DNA from: Arthrobacter sp. efr-133-TYG-118
Lineage (GTDB): Bacteria > Actinomycetota > Actinomycetes > Actinomycetales > Micrococcaceae
Direction: 5' to 3'
Assembly (NCBI RefSeq): GCF_030209755.1
Contig: NZ_JARVRH010000029.1
Span: 1-41,451 of the forward strand
DNA length: 41,451 nucleotides
Below the pieces are notes generated by a model that was not told the DNA's origin, ran no database searches, and saw only the letters and a program-made list of their open reading frames with translations. This document shows positions 32,172 to 40,364 of this stretch, piece by piece. The position numbers and the translations under genes were made by a program. Position 1 is the first letter of the stretch; each line of letters starts with the position of its first letter.

Positions 32172-32858
32172 ATGATCCTGACCCTCGATGGCCTCGAAGC
32201 CCTCCGCTCGCAGTTGATCGTCTCCTGCCAGGCGTACCCGGGCGAGCCCATGCGCGATCCCCGGACGACCGGCCAGGTGGCGGCGTCGGCGGTTATCGGT
32301 GGTGCCGCGGCAGTCCGGGTCCAAGGCCTCGCGGACGTCCAGTTCACCCGTGCGGCTGTGGAGGTTCCGGTGATCGGGCTCTGGAAGGACGGCCACGACG
32401 GCGTGTTCATCACCCCCACGCTCCGGCACGCCCTCGCCGTGGTGAGTGCCGGCGCACACGTCGTGGCTATCGACGGCACGCGACGCCCGCGTCCCGATGG
32501 ATTGACCCTCAAGCAAACCGTTGATGGAATCCACGCCGAATCGCATGCGATGGTCATGGCTGACTGCGGTTCCTACGCTGATGCAGTGGCCGCCGTCGAA
32601 GCCGGTGCCGACTTGATCGGCACTACGCTGGCCGGGTACACCGGGGAGCGTTCCAAGACAGACGGCCCCGATCTTGAGCTTCTCGCGGAGATCGCCCGCG
32701 CCGGAATAGGCAAGCCACTCATCGCCGAAGGCCGCATCCATACCCCCGCGCAGGCCCGCCAGGCCCTCGACGCCGGTGCGTTCGCGGTCGTCGTCGGCAC
32801 CGCCATCACCCATCCGGCCAGCATCACGGGCTGGTTCAAGGACGCAATGCACGCCTGA
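32172..32858 (+). CDS. nanE: N-acetylmannosamine-6-phosphate 2-epimerase
   Basis: A 228-residue TIM-barrel enzyme turning ManNAc-6-phosphate into GlcNAc-6-phosphate. Conserved stretches are visible: LIVSCQAYPGEPMRDP near residue 16, VRVQGL about 50, PVIGLWKDGHDGVFITP about 67, DGTRRPRPDG about 101, ADCGS about 130, GTTLAGYTG about 151, and AEGRIHTPAQA plus VVVGTAITHP near the end. It completes the path started by nanA and nanK; the next steps (NagA, NagB) are not in the window. The ribosome binding site AAGGAG is clear. Confidence 0.96.
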   Translation: MILTLDGLEALRSQLIVSCQAYPGEPMRDPRTTGQVAASAVIGGAAAVRVQGLADVQFTRAAVEVPVIGLWKDGHDGVFITPTLRHALAVVSAGAHVVAIDGTRRPRPDGLTLKQTVDGIHAESHAMVMADCGSYADAVAAVEAGADLIGTTLAGYTGERSKTDGPDLELLAEIARAGIGKPLIAEGRIHTPAQARQALDAGAFAVVVGTAITHPASITGWFKDAMHA

Positions 32859-32910
32859 CTGCCGCTAGAAACCCTGACCCGCGTCCCTGATCCCAGCCTG
32901 CCTCCGGGCG

Positions 32911-32916
32911 TAGGCT
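32911..32916 (+). promoter_or_regulatory. -10 box of the flavin disulfide reductase gene, leaderless arrangement
   Basis: TAGGCT followed by six bases and the ATG at 32923. It indicates an independent transcript after nanE. Confidence 0.5.
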
Positions 32917-32922
32917 TCTCCC

Positions 32923-34383
32923 ATGGCTGAGGAGAATATCCGGGAATTCGATGTCATCGTGATCGGCGCCGGGGCGGTGGGTGAAAACGTTGCAGACCGA
33001 GTGGTCCGGGGCGGGCTTACCGCGGCCATTGTCGAGGCTGAGCTCGTCGGAGGGGAATGCTCCTACTGGGCCTGCATACCGTCCAAGGCGCTCCTTCGGC
33101 CCGGAACCGCCTTGCACACCGCGCAATCCGTGCCTGGAGCATCGGACTCCGTCACGAAGATCCTGGATCCCGTGCCGGTCTTGAAGTACCGCGACTACTT
33201 CACCAACAAATGGCAAGACGACGGCGCGGTTCAGTGGCTCGTGGATACCGGCATCGAACTCATCCGGGGCCGGGCGCACATCACGGGCCCCCGCGAAGTC
33301 CAAGTGGATGGCAAGGACGGCAACAGCTACTCACTCAAAGCCCATCACGCCGTGGTGGTGGCCACCGGATCCACACCGCTCGTCCCGAAAATCGACGGCT
33401 TGCGCAACGTCCCGTACTGGACAACCCGTGGCGCCACGTCTGCACGGCAAATCCCCGGACGGTTCATAGTGCTGGGTGGCGGAGTTGCCGGCGTCGAACT
33501 TGCCCAGGCGTTCGCCCGCCTGGGCTCGACGGTCACAATAGTTGCCCGAGGCAGGCTGCTCAGTACTTTTCCCGAGGAGGCCGCCAATCTGGTTGCTGCG
33601 GGACTGCGGGCCGACGGCGTCGATCTCCGGCTTGGGACGGACACTACGCGCGTCGAACACGACCCGGACCACGCCTTCAGCGTCACCCTCGGCGACGGGA
33701 CGGTCTTGAACAGTGACGAGTTGCTCGTGGCAACGGGCCGGCGGCCGAACCTGGACAACTTGGGGCTCGAGAACGTCGGGCTCGACGCCGAAGACGGCAA
33801 GGCTTTGCGCCTCACCACGGACTCGAGCGGCTTGGTTGAGGGCGCCGCCAGCGACGGCACCAGCGGGCTGTGGCTTTACGCGGCTGGCGATGCAGCGGGC
33901 GCTGCCCTCCTCACGCATCAAGGCAAGTACGAGGCGCGGGCAACCGGCGATGCCATCGTGGCCCGGGCCAAGGGAACCCTCCACGGCACCCCGAAGCCCT
34001 GGAGTGCCTTCGCAAAAACGGCCGACGAATATGCGATCCCCAGCGTGGTCTTCACGGATCCGGAAGTGGCATCCGTGGGCCCGAGCCTCAAGCAGGCCCT
34101 GCAAAAGGGCATCAACGCAAGCTCGGTGGAACTGCCCATCAACGTGTCCGGATCCCAGCTGCATTCGGAAAATTACCAAGGCTGGGCACAACTGGTGGTG
34201 GACGAGGACCGGAAGGTGCTGGTTGGCGCGACGTTCGCAGGGCCTGGAGTGGCCGAGCTTTTGCATGGCGCAACCATCGCGATTGTGGGCGAAGTCCCGT
34301 TGGACCGGCTGTGGCACGCGGTGCCGTCGTTCCCGACGATCAGCGAGGTGTGGCTGCGCCTGCTGGAGAAGTACGGCCTGTAA
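32923..34383 (+). CDS. Pyridine nucleotide-disulfide oxidoreductase (dihydrolipoamide dehydrogenase/mercuric reductase-like)
   Basis: A 486-residue FAD-dependent oxidoreductase. The N-terminal VIVIGAGAVGENVA binds FAD. The redox-active pair is Cys46/Cys51 in GGECSYWACIPSKALLRP, a CxxxxC arrangement with an atypical SYWA between, seen in a group of actinobacterial reductases. VVATGSTP, GGGVAGVELAQAF (NAD(P) Rossmann near 185) and LYAAGDAAG are all present. The C-terminal active site has His and Glu in HAVPSFPTISE, equivalent to HxxPTxSE of Lpd. Substrate unknown: no lipoyl or mercury genes are adjacent. Confidence 0.88.
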   Translation: MAEENIREFDVIVIGAGAVGENVADRVVRGGLTAAIVEAELVGGECSYWACIPSKALLRPGTALHTAQSVPGASDSVTKILDPVPVLKYRDYFTNKWQDDGAVQWLVDTGIELIRGRAHITGPREVQVDGKDGNSYSLKAHHAVVVATGSTPLVPKIDGLRNVPYWTTRGATSARQIPGRFIVLGGGVAGVELAQAFARLGSTVTIVARGRLLSTFPEEAANLVAAGLRADGVDLRLGTDTTRVEHDPDHAFSVTLGDGTVLNSDELLVATGRRPNLDNLGLENVGLDAEDGKALRLTTDSSGLVEGAASDGTSGLWLYAAGDAAGAALLTHQGKYEARATGDAIVARAKGTLHGTPKPWSAFAKTADEYAIPSVVFTDPEVASVGPSLKQALQKGINASSVELPINVSGSQLHSENYQGWAQLVVDEDRKVLVGATFAGPGVAELLHGATIAIVGEVPLDRLWHAVPSFPTISEVWLRLLEKYGL

Positions 34384-34430
34384 CCCTGATATCCGTTGTG
34401 GGGCGGAGGACGCGGGAGGACAATGGCCGC

Positions 34431-35213
34431 ATGGCCAAGCACCTCGACATCAACGGACACCCAACCTGGGTGGAAGACCGGGGAGGTTCCGGCGAACCGC
34501 TCCTGCTGCTGCACGGGGGCCTGAGCAACAGCGACGATCTGCTCAGGAGCATCGGACCGGGCCTGTCGGAGCGGTTCCGCGTGGTCGCCTTCGATCGCCG
34601 CGGACACGGCTATACGGCGGACACGGATGCCGATTTCCACTACGCGGACATGGCCACCGAGACGGTCCGGGTGCTCGAGGACGTCGTGGGCGGACCAGCC
34701 CATCTGGTGGGGTGGAGCGACGGCGGGATCGTTGCCCTCCTTGTCGCGCTCCGACGGCCTGAACTAGTGCAAAAGCTAGTGGTCATTGGTACCAATTACC
34801 ACTACAACGGCACCGTCCCCTTCGACATGGACCTGCAATCGCCCATCGCACAGGAACTCGGCAAGGCCTACATCGAGCGATCTCCCGACGGGGCAGAACA
34901 CCTTAACGCCGTCTTTGGCAAGAGTGTCGCGATGTTCACTACGGAGCCGACGCTCACCACCACCGACATCGCGCAAATTACCCAGCCGGTGCTCGTCATC
35001 GTCGGCGACGACGACGTGGTCACCTTGCCCCACACTCTCTCGTTGTACGAAGCCCTCCCCCAGGGCCAACTGGCTGTCGTCCCGGGAGCATCCCACGGCC
35101 TTCCCTTGGAACAGCCGGAAGCCGTTGCGGGCCTGGTAAGCAATTTTCTGGCCGCGGAAGAGCCGCCCCAAACTTTCATGCCCGTACGCCGTGCACAGCC
35201 TACCGGCGGCTAG
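34431..35213 (+). CDS. Alpha/beta hydrolase
   Basis: A 260-residue cytoplasmic hydrolase. The oxyanion segment LLLLHGG (about 25) and the AFDRRGHG motif (54-60) precede the nucleophile elbow GWSDGG with Ser96. The Asp is likely in VIVGDDDVVTLP (about 200), and the His in PGASHGLPLEQP (about 225). No specific substrate class is visible. GGGAGGA lies 10 bases before the ATG; start at MAKHLDINGH. The gap from the upstream reductase is 47 bases, so they may share a transcript. Confidence 0.88.
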   Translation: MAKHLDINGHPTWVEDRGGSGEPLLLLHGGLSNSDDLLRSIGPGLSERFRVVAFDRRGHGYTADTDADFHYADMATETVRVLEDVVGGPAHLVGWSDGGIVALLVALRRPELVQKLVVIGTNYHYNGTVPFDMDLQSPIAQELGKAYIERSPDGAEHLNAVFGKSVAMFTTEPTLTTTDIAQITQPVLVIVGDDDVVTLPHTLSLYEALPQGQLAVVPGASHGLPLEQPEAVAGLVSNFLAAEEPPQTFMPVRRAQPTGG

Positions 35214-35238
35214 CTTCCCAAGGGGCCGAATGATCTAT

Positions 35239-35267
35239 TTGAACTGACTGGTCAGTTCAGTTACAAT
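35239..35267 (+). promoter_or_regulatory. Promoter with embedded TetR-type operator for the yhgE operon
   Basis: TTGAAC at 35239-35244 and TACAAT at 35262-35267, spacer 17. Within it sits the 20-bp palindrome TGAACTGAC-TG-GTCAGTTCA (35240-35259). It covers the -35 box and spacer, so the TetR protein encoded at the operon's end would directly block RNA polymerase. Confidence 0.8.
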
Positions 35268-35303
35268 TGGGAGCAGACTACTGGTTCTGCGAAAGGTCCA
35301 ATT

Positions 35304-36023
35304 GTGCTGTCTGCACAGCAACTCCAGATCGACGGCCGCCGGGACGATCTCCTGCCTCCCACTTCCCTCGAAGCCAGGCGCGGGGAACTCCTCCTGGTCA
35401 GCGGCGACGGCCAGGACCAGCGCACGGCACTAGCACTCGCGCTGAGCGGCCGGATTAAGCCCGGCAAAGGGCTCCTGAGCTGGGACAACTCGGCAAAGAC
35501 CAAGAAGATCCGGGCCGCGAGCGCCCTGATTGACGCTCCCGGCGTCAACGAGCCGGAGCAGCACTTGAGCGTCCGCGACCTCGTCACCGAAGACCTCTCC
35601 CTCATCCCCCGGCGCTACCGTGGCGCCCTCCTCAGCAAGCCGTGGCTCAAGGTCAACCGCTTCGAGGACATCGCGGGGCTGTGGATTGAGCAGCTCCCTG
35701 CAGACCGCCGGCTCGAGCTACTGACCGCCCTGGCCCTCGCTGACCCTGCCCTCGACCTCCTGGTGCTCGACTCCCCCGACCGGCACAGCGCAAACCCTGC
35801 GGACTGGCTTCCAAGGCTTGAGCAGTTGGCGTACGACGCCGGGCGGCCGCTCGCCGTCGTGGCGGTCGTCTCTGCCCTCCCGGACAACTGGGACGGCCCG
35901 GCCGCGGTGATCGGCAACTCGATCACGCACACGGCACCCGCCGAACCGGCCGCCGAACCCGCCGACCGCGCGCAAGAAGATCCCGAAGAAGTACTCGAAA
36001 CCCTGCAAAGGACCGCAAAGTGA
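35304..36023 (+). CDS. ABC-ATPase-like protein with degenerate nucleotide-binding motifs
   Basis: A 239-residue protein with the layout of an ABC ATPase: an N-terminal LSAQQLQIDGRRDDLLPP strand pair, a P-loop region, and a signature / Walker B block. But the Walker A region reads LLVSGDGQDQRTALAL (30-45), without the GxGKS/T lysine. The signature is LPADRR (131-136) instead of LSGGQ, and the Walker B is LLVLDSPD (152-159) without the catalytic Glu. So it probably does not hydrolyse ATP in the usual way. It overlaps yhgE by four bases (GTGA), indicating joint function, perhaps as a structural partner. GTG start, with AAAGG upstream. The last 40 residues are Ala/Glu-rich. Confidence 0.8.
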   Translation: MLSAQQLQIDGRRDDLLPPTSLEARRGELLLVSGDGQDQRTALALALSGRIKPGKGLLSWDNSAKTKKIRAASALIDAPGVNEPEQHLSVRDLVTEDLSLIPRRYRGALLSKPWLKVNRFEDIAGLWIEQLPADRRLELLTALALADPALDLLVLDSPDRHSANPADWLPRLEQLAYDAGRPLAVVAVVSALPDNWDGPAAVIGNSITHTAPAEPAAEPADRAQEDPEEVLETLQRTAK

Positions 36024-38056
36024 CTGTTCTGCGGCTGGCCCGCTCCGAACTCAAGCGCATGACCGGCGGGCTCCTGCCTAAGCTGACCATCCTCGCGCTG
36101 ACCATGGTTCCGCTGCTCTACGGAGCCGTGTACCTTTACGCGAACTGGGATCCTTACGGCAACCTGAACCAGATCGACGCCGCCCTGGTCGTCGAGGACG
36201 CGGGAGCCCAGCCAGCCAACGGTCCGGAACTGCAGGCGGGCCAGAAGGTTGCCGACAGCCTCGTGGAGAGCCACGTGTTCAACTGGCAGCGGGTGACCAC
36301 CACGGCCGAAGCCGACGCCGGTGTGGAATCCGGCAAATTCGCCTTCGCGCTGAAGATTCCGAAGGACTTCTCAGCCAACCTGGTTTCTCCCGGCAGCTTC
36401 GACGCCGCCAACCAGGCGATGCTCAACGTCACCACCAACGACGCGAACAACTACCTCCTCAGCACGATCGTCGACAAACTCACCACCGCGGTGCACTCCA
36501 CCGTGGCCAAGGAAGTAGGTGAGGAAACCGCCAACCAACTCCTCACGGGCTTCGGCACCATCCACGCGTCCATCGTCAAGGCCTCCGACGGCGCCTCCCA
36601 GCTTGCCGACGGCGTCGGCAAGCTCAGCGGCGGAGCGGCAACCCTCCACGACGGCACCAGCAAGCTCAGGAGCGGCGCGTCCGAGCTTCTGGCGGGGCAA
36701 AACAAACTGCGCGACGGCGCCAATCAGCTGAACGACGGCGCCGGGCAGCTCAGCGCGGGGCTCACCGAACTGAAGAACAAGACCGCATCCCTCCCCGCCG
36801 ATTCACAAAAGCTCGCCGACGGCGCCGCTCAAGTCGCCGCCGGAAACGCTCAGCTGAACGCGAAAGTCCAGGACGTCGTCGGGCAACTCTCAGCGTTCGA
36901 CGCCGGGGCGCGCGACCGCGTCGTGGGCAGCACCCAGAAACTCGTGGCGAGTGGGGTCATCACGCAGGACCAGGCCAATAAGATCATGGCGGACTTCGAC
37001 ACTGCCGCTGCGTCCGGCCAGGTCACCGACGCCAAAGCCAGGATCTCGGCCGATGCCGCCCAGATCCAACAGCTTTCCAACGGATCGGCCGCTGTCAGTG
37101 CGGGCGCCGCCAAACTTGCGGGCGCCACCCCGGCGCTGACCGGCGCCATCGGCCAGGCCTCGGCAGGCGCGGACCAACTCAGCTCCGGCACCGCGACGCT
37201 GGCCGCGGGTGAACAGTCGGCCGTCAACGGCACCGCGGCCCTCGCGGACGGCGCAGCAAAGCTCGACGACGGCGCGGCACAGCTCGCCAGAGGTGCAGCC
37301 ACGGCCGCAGACGGATCCCGCACCTTGGCGAGCGAGTTGGCGAAGGGCGCGGGCAAGGTCCCGAACCCGAACGATGCCCAGAAGAGCGAGGTGTCCAAGG
37401 TGATCGCCGATCCGGTCGCGGTCAACAACGTTTCGCAGGCGAAGGCAGGGTCCTACGGTGCCGGCCTGGCCCCGTTCTTCTTGACGCTGTCCCTCTGGAT
37501 CGGCGTGTTCATGCTGGTCCAGGCCATGCGTCCCATCACGCAGCGGGCTTTGGCCTCGAACGCTCCGTCGTGGAAAATCGCCGTCGGCGGCTGGCTGCCG
37601 TTCTTCGTGGTGTCCGTGCTGCAGGCCAGCATCCTTACCCTCGTGGTGGACCTGGGGCTGGGCCTCAATGCGGCCCACCCGGTATGGATGTGGTTGTTCA
37701 TGCTGGCTGCTGTCATGGCGTTCACGGCCCTCATTCAGGGCATCGTGGCTTTGCTGGGGACTCCCGGAAAGTTCGTGGTGCTGATCCTGCTGGTCCTGCA
37801 GTTGGTGTCTTCCGGCGGAACGTTCCCGTGGCAAACCACCCCCATGCCGCTGCATGTGGTGCACGAGATCATGCCGATGGGCTATGTGGTGACCGGCATG
37901 CGGCACCTGATCTACGGTGGCGATTTGTCCATGATCTGGCCGATTGTCCTGGGCCTGCTTGGCTACACTGTGCTGGGAGCCGCGCTTTCCACGCTGGCCG
38001 TCCGTAAGCACAAGTTCTGGACCCTCAAGACCCTGAAGCCGGAGATCGCGGTATGA
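36020..38056 (+). CDS. YhgE/Pip family membrane protein
   Basis: A 678-residue membrane protein of the YhgE/Pip (phage infection protein) family, related to ABC-2 type permeases and RND/MmpL-like long proteins. One transmembrane helix near 17-40 is followed by a large extracytoplasmic domain with many LADG / LxxGA heptad-like repeats (about 195-450), then five or six helices (about 480-665) and a short cytoplasmic end. GTG start in overlap with the ATPase-like gene; the ATG of tetR overlaps its stop. Members of this family have been linked to export of complex surface molecules and to phage susceptibility; no cargo is visible here. Confidence 0.9.
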   Translation: MTVLRLARSELKRMTGGLLPKLTILALTMVPLLYGAVYLYANWDPYGNLNQIDAALVVEDAGAQPANGPELQAGQKVADSLVESHVFNWQRVTTTAEADAGVESGKFAFALKIPKDFSANLVSPGSFDAANQAMLNVTTNDANNYLLSTIVDKLTTAVHSTVAKEVGEETANQLLTGFGTIHASIVKASDGASQLADGVGKLSGGAATLHDGTSKLRSGASELLAGQNKLRDGANQLNDGAGQLSAGLTELKNKTASLPADSQKLADGAAQVAAGNAQLNAKVQDVVGQLSAFDAGARDRVVGSTQKLVASGVITQDQANKIMADFDTAAASGQVTDAKARISADAAQIQQLSNGSAAVSAGAAKLAGATPALTGAIGQASAGADQLSSGTATLAAGEQSAVNGTAALADGAAKLDDGAAQLARGAATAADGSRTLASELAKGAGKVPNPNDAQKSEVSKVIADPVAVNNVSQAKAGSYGAGLAPFFLTLSLWIGVFMLVQAMRPITQRALASNAPSWKIAVGGWLPFFVVSVLQASILTLVVDLGLGLNAAHPVWMWLFMLAAVMAFTALIQGIVALLGTPGKFVVLILLVLQLVSSGGTFPWQTTPMPLHVVHEIMPMGYVVTGMRHLIYGGDLSMIWPIVLGLLGYTVLGAALSTLAVRKHKFWTLKTLKPEIAV

Positions 38057-38685
38057 CCATGCACGAGCCGGATGTCCCCGGGCTCCCGGAGAAGAAGCTC
38101 CGCCCGGCCCGCACCAACGCGACCAAGCAGCGGCTCTTCGACGCTTCCATGGAGCTGATCGGCGAGCGCGGCGCAGCGGGCGTCACGGTGGACGAAATCG
38201 CGGCCGCAGCCGGGGTGTCCAAGGGAACGGTCTACTACAACTTCGGCAGCAAGTCCGATCTGATCGCCCAGTTGCTGCGCCACGGCGTCGACATCATGCT
38301 CGGGCGGCTCCAGACTATCGAAGGCCTGCACGCCGATCCGCTCGAGGCCATGGAAGCCATGCTCGGGCAAGCCATGGACTTCATGGACGACTACCCGTCC
38401 TTCGCACGGCTCTGGATCAGCGAGAACTGGCGGACACCCAGCGAATGGGGCAAGCTCTTCGTCGAACTCCGCAGCGAGTTGCTGGCGGTGATTGGCGCAG
38501 CCATCGAAAAGGTCGCCACCACCTACACCGTGGATACCGGCATTGCCCGGGGCAGCCTCGAGGCTGCGATGTTCGGAGCGATCTTCGTGGTGGGCCTTGA
38601 CAGGCAGACGTACAACCCCGAGCGCACCCGCGAACAGAGCATAGCGGCCATCATGACCATCATGCGCGGCTATGTGCTGCGGTAA
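38053..38685 (+). CDS. TetR family repressor of the yhgE operon
   Basis: A 210-residue TetR protein. Helix-turn-helix at about 20-65, with NATKQRLFDASMELIGERGA then VTVDEIAAAAGVSKGTVYYNF, the recognition helix ending KGTVYYNFGSK. The all-helical ligand domain has no assigned effector. It is the last gene of a three-gene operon with 4-base overlaps (ATGA), and the palindrome in the operon promoter is a typical TetR site, so autoregulation is very likely. Confidence 0.93.
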   Translation: MTMHEPDVPGLPEKKLRPARTNATKQRLFDASMELIGERGAAGVTVDEIAAAAGVSKGTVYYNFGSKSDLIAQLLRHGVDIMLGRLQTIEGLHADPLEAMEAMLGQAMDFMDDYPSFARLWISENWRTPSEWGKLFVELRSELLAVIGAAIEKVATTYTVDTGIARGSLEAAMFGAIFVVGLDRQTYNPERTREQSIAAIMTIMRGYVLR

Positions 38686-38748
38686 CGGTATGGCAACTGC
38701 TGCGTCTTGGGGCGTGGCGCTGCCTGCCTGTCAGGGATGATTAATCCC

Positions 38749-39363
38749 ATGCGTCACATGGGGAACAGTGGAAAGCTAGCGATCATCTCCGCTGTGGTGT
38801 CCGCTGGTTTGCTGGTGCTCCTCGCCATCACCCTTGAGGAAACCGTGATGTACGCCTTCCTCGGGGTCTTGGCGATTGGCTACTTGGCGTGCGTCGCCGA
38901 GGTTTTTGCCCGTCGAAGGTACTTCATGCTGGTTCTCGGAGCCATCTCGACGATCCTCTTCATCGCTTTCGGAATCGCGTTCCTGCGCATGTGGGGCCTC
39001 GCCTTCAACCAGGACGAGAATGCCCTGGGCAGCGCGGTCAGCACCAAGGATTCGGACATCTACTTCTACCTCGCCGCACTCGCCGGCTGCAGCTCCCTGC
39101 TGGTCTTGTTCGTGGGGGCGGTCTGGCCGTCCCGCCGTGCGAAAACGGCGGCCCGTCCGGCTGCCCGGCGGCCGGCGGCCCGTCCTGCTTCGCGTCCTTC
39201 CACGGCACCCGCCAGGCCCGCCCAGCGGCCGGCGGCCCGTCCGGCGTCGGGGACTGCGAAGCGTCCTGCGCCCCGCAGCCCGGCAGCCTCCGCCAAGCGC
39301 CCGACGTCGGGAGCCCTTCCTCCCCGATCGCCAGTTCAGCGGAGGCCCGCCCCCAAGCGTTGA
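38749..39363 (+). CDS. Small membrane protein with basic Pro/Ala/Arg-rich tail
   Basis: A 204-residue protein not recognised as a known family. Three or four hydrophobic segments lie within residues 5-125 (KLAIISAVVSAGLLVLLAIT, YAFLGVLAIGYLACVAEVF, FMLVLGAISTILFIAFGIAFL and YLAALAGCSSLLVLFVGAVW). The remaining 70 residues are a disordered tail of RPAARP-like repeats with many Arg/Lys, which would sit in the cytoplasm and could bind nucleic acid or membrane phospholipid. Start choice is uncertain: ATGs at 38737, 38749 and 38758 are all in frame. Its 3' end overlaps the converging EamA gene by 28 bases. Confidence 0.65.
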   Translation: MRHMGNSGKLAIISAVVSAGLLVLLAITLEETVMYAFLGVLAIGYLACVAEVFARRRYFMLVLGAISTILFIAFGIAFLRMWGLAFNQDENALGSAVSTKDSDIYFYLAALAGCSSLLVLFVGAVWPSRRAKTAARPAARRPAARPASRPSTAPARPAQRPAARPASGTAKRPAPRSPAASAKRPTSGALPPRSPVQRRPAPKR

Positions 39364-40292
39364 CTCATTTCGGGCGCGGCCACATCCCCCGGCTTCGCTC
39401 GCCGCTGCAGCACGGCGGTGGCCACGCCGCCCAGCAGGAGGAGGCCGCCGGCCAGTTCCGCCGTCGTCGGGACCTCCGAGATGAGCAGCCACGCCGCGGT
39501 CATTCCCACCACCGGGACCAACAACGTAAACGGCACCACGGCCGAACTCGGGTACAGGCTGAGTAGCCGGTTCCAGATGCCGTAACCCACCAGCGAGGCG
39601 AATATGGCGGTGTACAGGGCGCTCAGGATGGTCGCCGGCTGAAGGTTGGTGAGGGTCCCGACGACGGCGGCCGGGCCGTCCACGATGAGCGACAAGGCAG
39701 CAAGCGGCAACGGGACCACTGCTCCGGACCAGACCACGAGCCCCAGTCCCGAGGCCGCCTTGGCTTTGCGGGCGATGATGTTTCCCGCAGCCCAGGACAA
39801 CGCGGCGGCAAGCACAATCATGAGCGGCACCACCGGAGCCACCAGGCTTCGACCCACCGCTACGAGGGCCAGCCCGGCGACGCCCAGCACCACCCCTGTC
39901 AGTTGGCGCTTGCTCGGCCGCTCCCCCAGGAACCTGGCCGCCAACAGCACCGTCAGGAGCACCTGCGCCTGCAGCACCAGTGACGCGAGCCCGGCCGGCA
40001 TGCCGAGGGCCATGCCCAGGTAGAGGAGGCCGAACTGCCCGGCGCTCATGAACAGCCCGACGCCGATGATCGCCTTCCAGCTCACGTTCGGTTTGCGGAC
40101 GAAGAAGATGCAGGGGAACACCACCAGCACGAAGCGCATGGCCACGAACAGCAGCGGCGGCACGTCCGCCGCGCCACCGCTCCCGTTACTGCCATTCCCG
40201 CTTGCGGGATGGAGGCCAAAGTCGATAGCGACGAAATTCAGGCCCCAAAGGACGGCGACCAGGACGGCGAGTGCTGAGTGTCGGATATTCAC
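39336..40292 (-). CDS. EamA/RhaT-family (DMT) transporter
   Basis: A 318-residue inner-membrane transporter with ten hydrophobic segments arranged as two EamA repeats (about 5-150 and 160-300). The first begins LAVLVAVLWGLNFVAID, and LASLVLQAQVLLTVLLAA and GERPSKRQLTGVVLG are typical of the family; the second repeat includes SLYPSSAVVPFTLLVPVVGM. Members export amino acids or metabolites. An inserted low-complexity NGSNGSGGAADV sits between the first two helices. GTG start at 40292 is required. Divergent from a LysR gene 72 bases away, the usual arrangement of a LysR-controlled exporter. Confidence 0.9.
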   Translation of the reverse strand: MNIRHSALAVLVAVLWGLNFVAIDFGLHPASGNGSNGSGGAADVPPLLFVAMRFVLVVFPCIFFVRKPNVSWKAIIGVGLFMSAGQFGLLYLGMALGMPAGLASLVLQAQVLLTVLLAARFLGERPSKRQLTGVVLGVAGLALVAVGRSLVAPVVPLMIVLAAALSWAAGNIIARKAKAASGLGLVVWSGAVVPLPLAALSLIVDGPAAVVGTLTNLQPATILSALYTAIFASLVGYGIWNRLLSLYPSSAVVPFTLLVPVVGMTAAWLLISEVPTTAELAGGLLLLGGVATAVLQRRAKPGDVAAPEMSQRLGAGLR

Positions 40293-40364
40293 GATTCAAC
40301 TCTGGCAGTCAAAAGGATGAAGCACCAGCGTTGAATTCTGCATCGGATCATGTACGTTTGCTTC

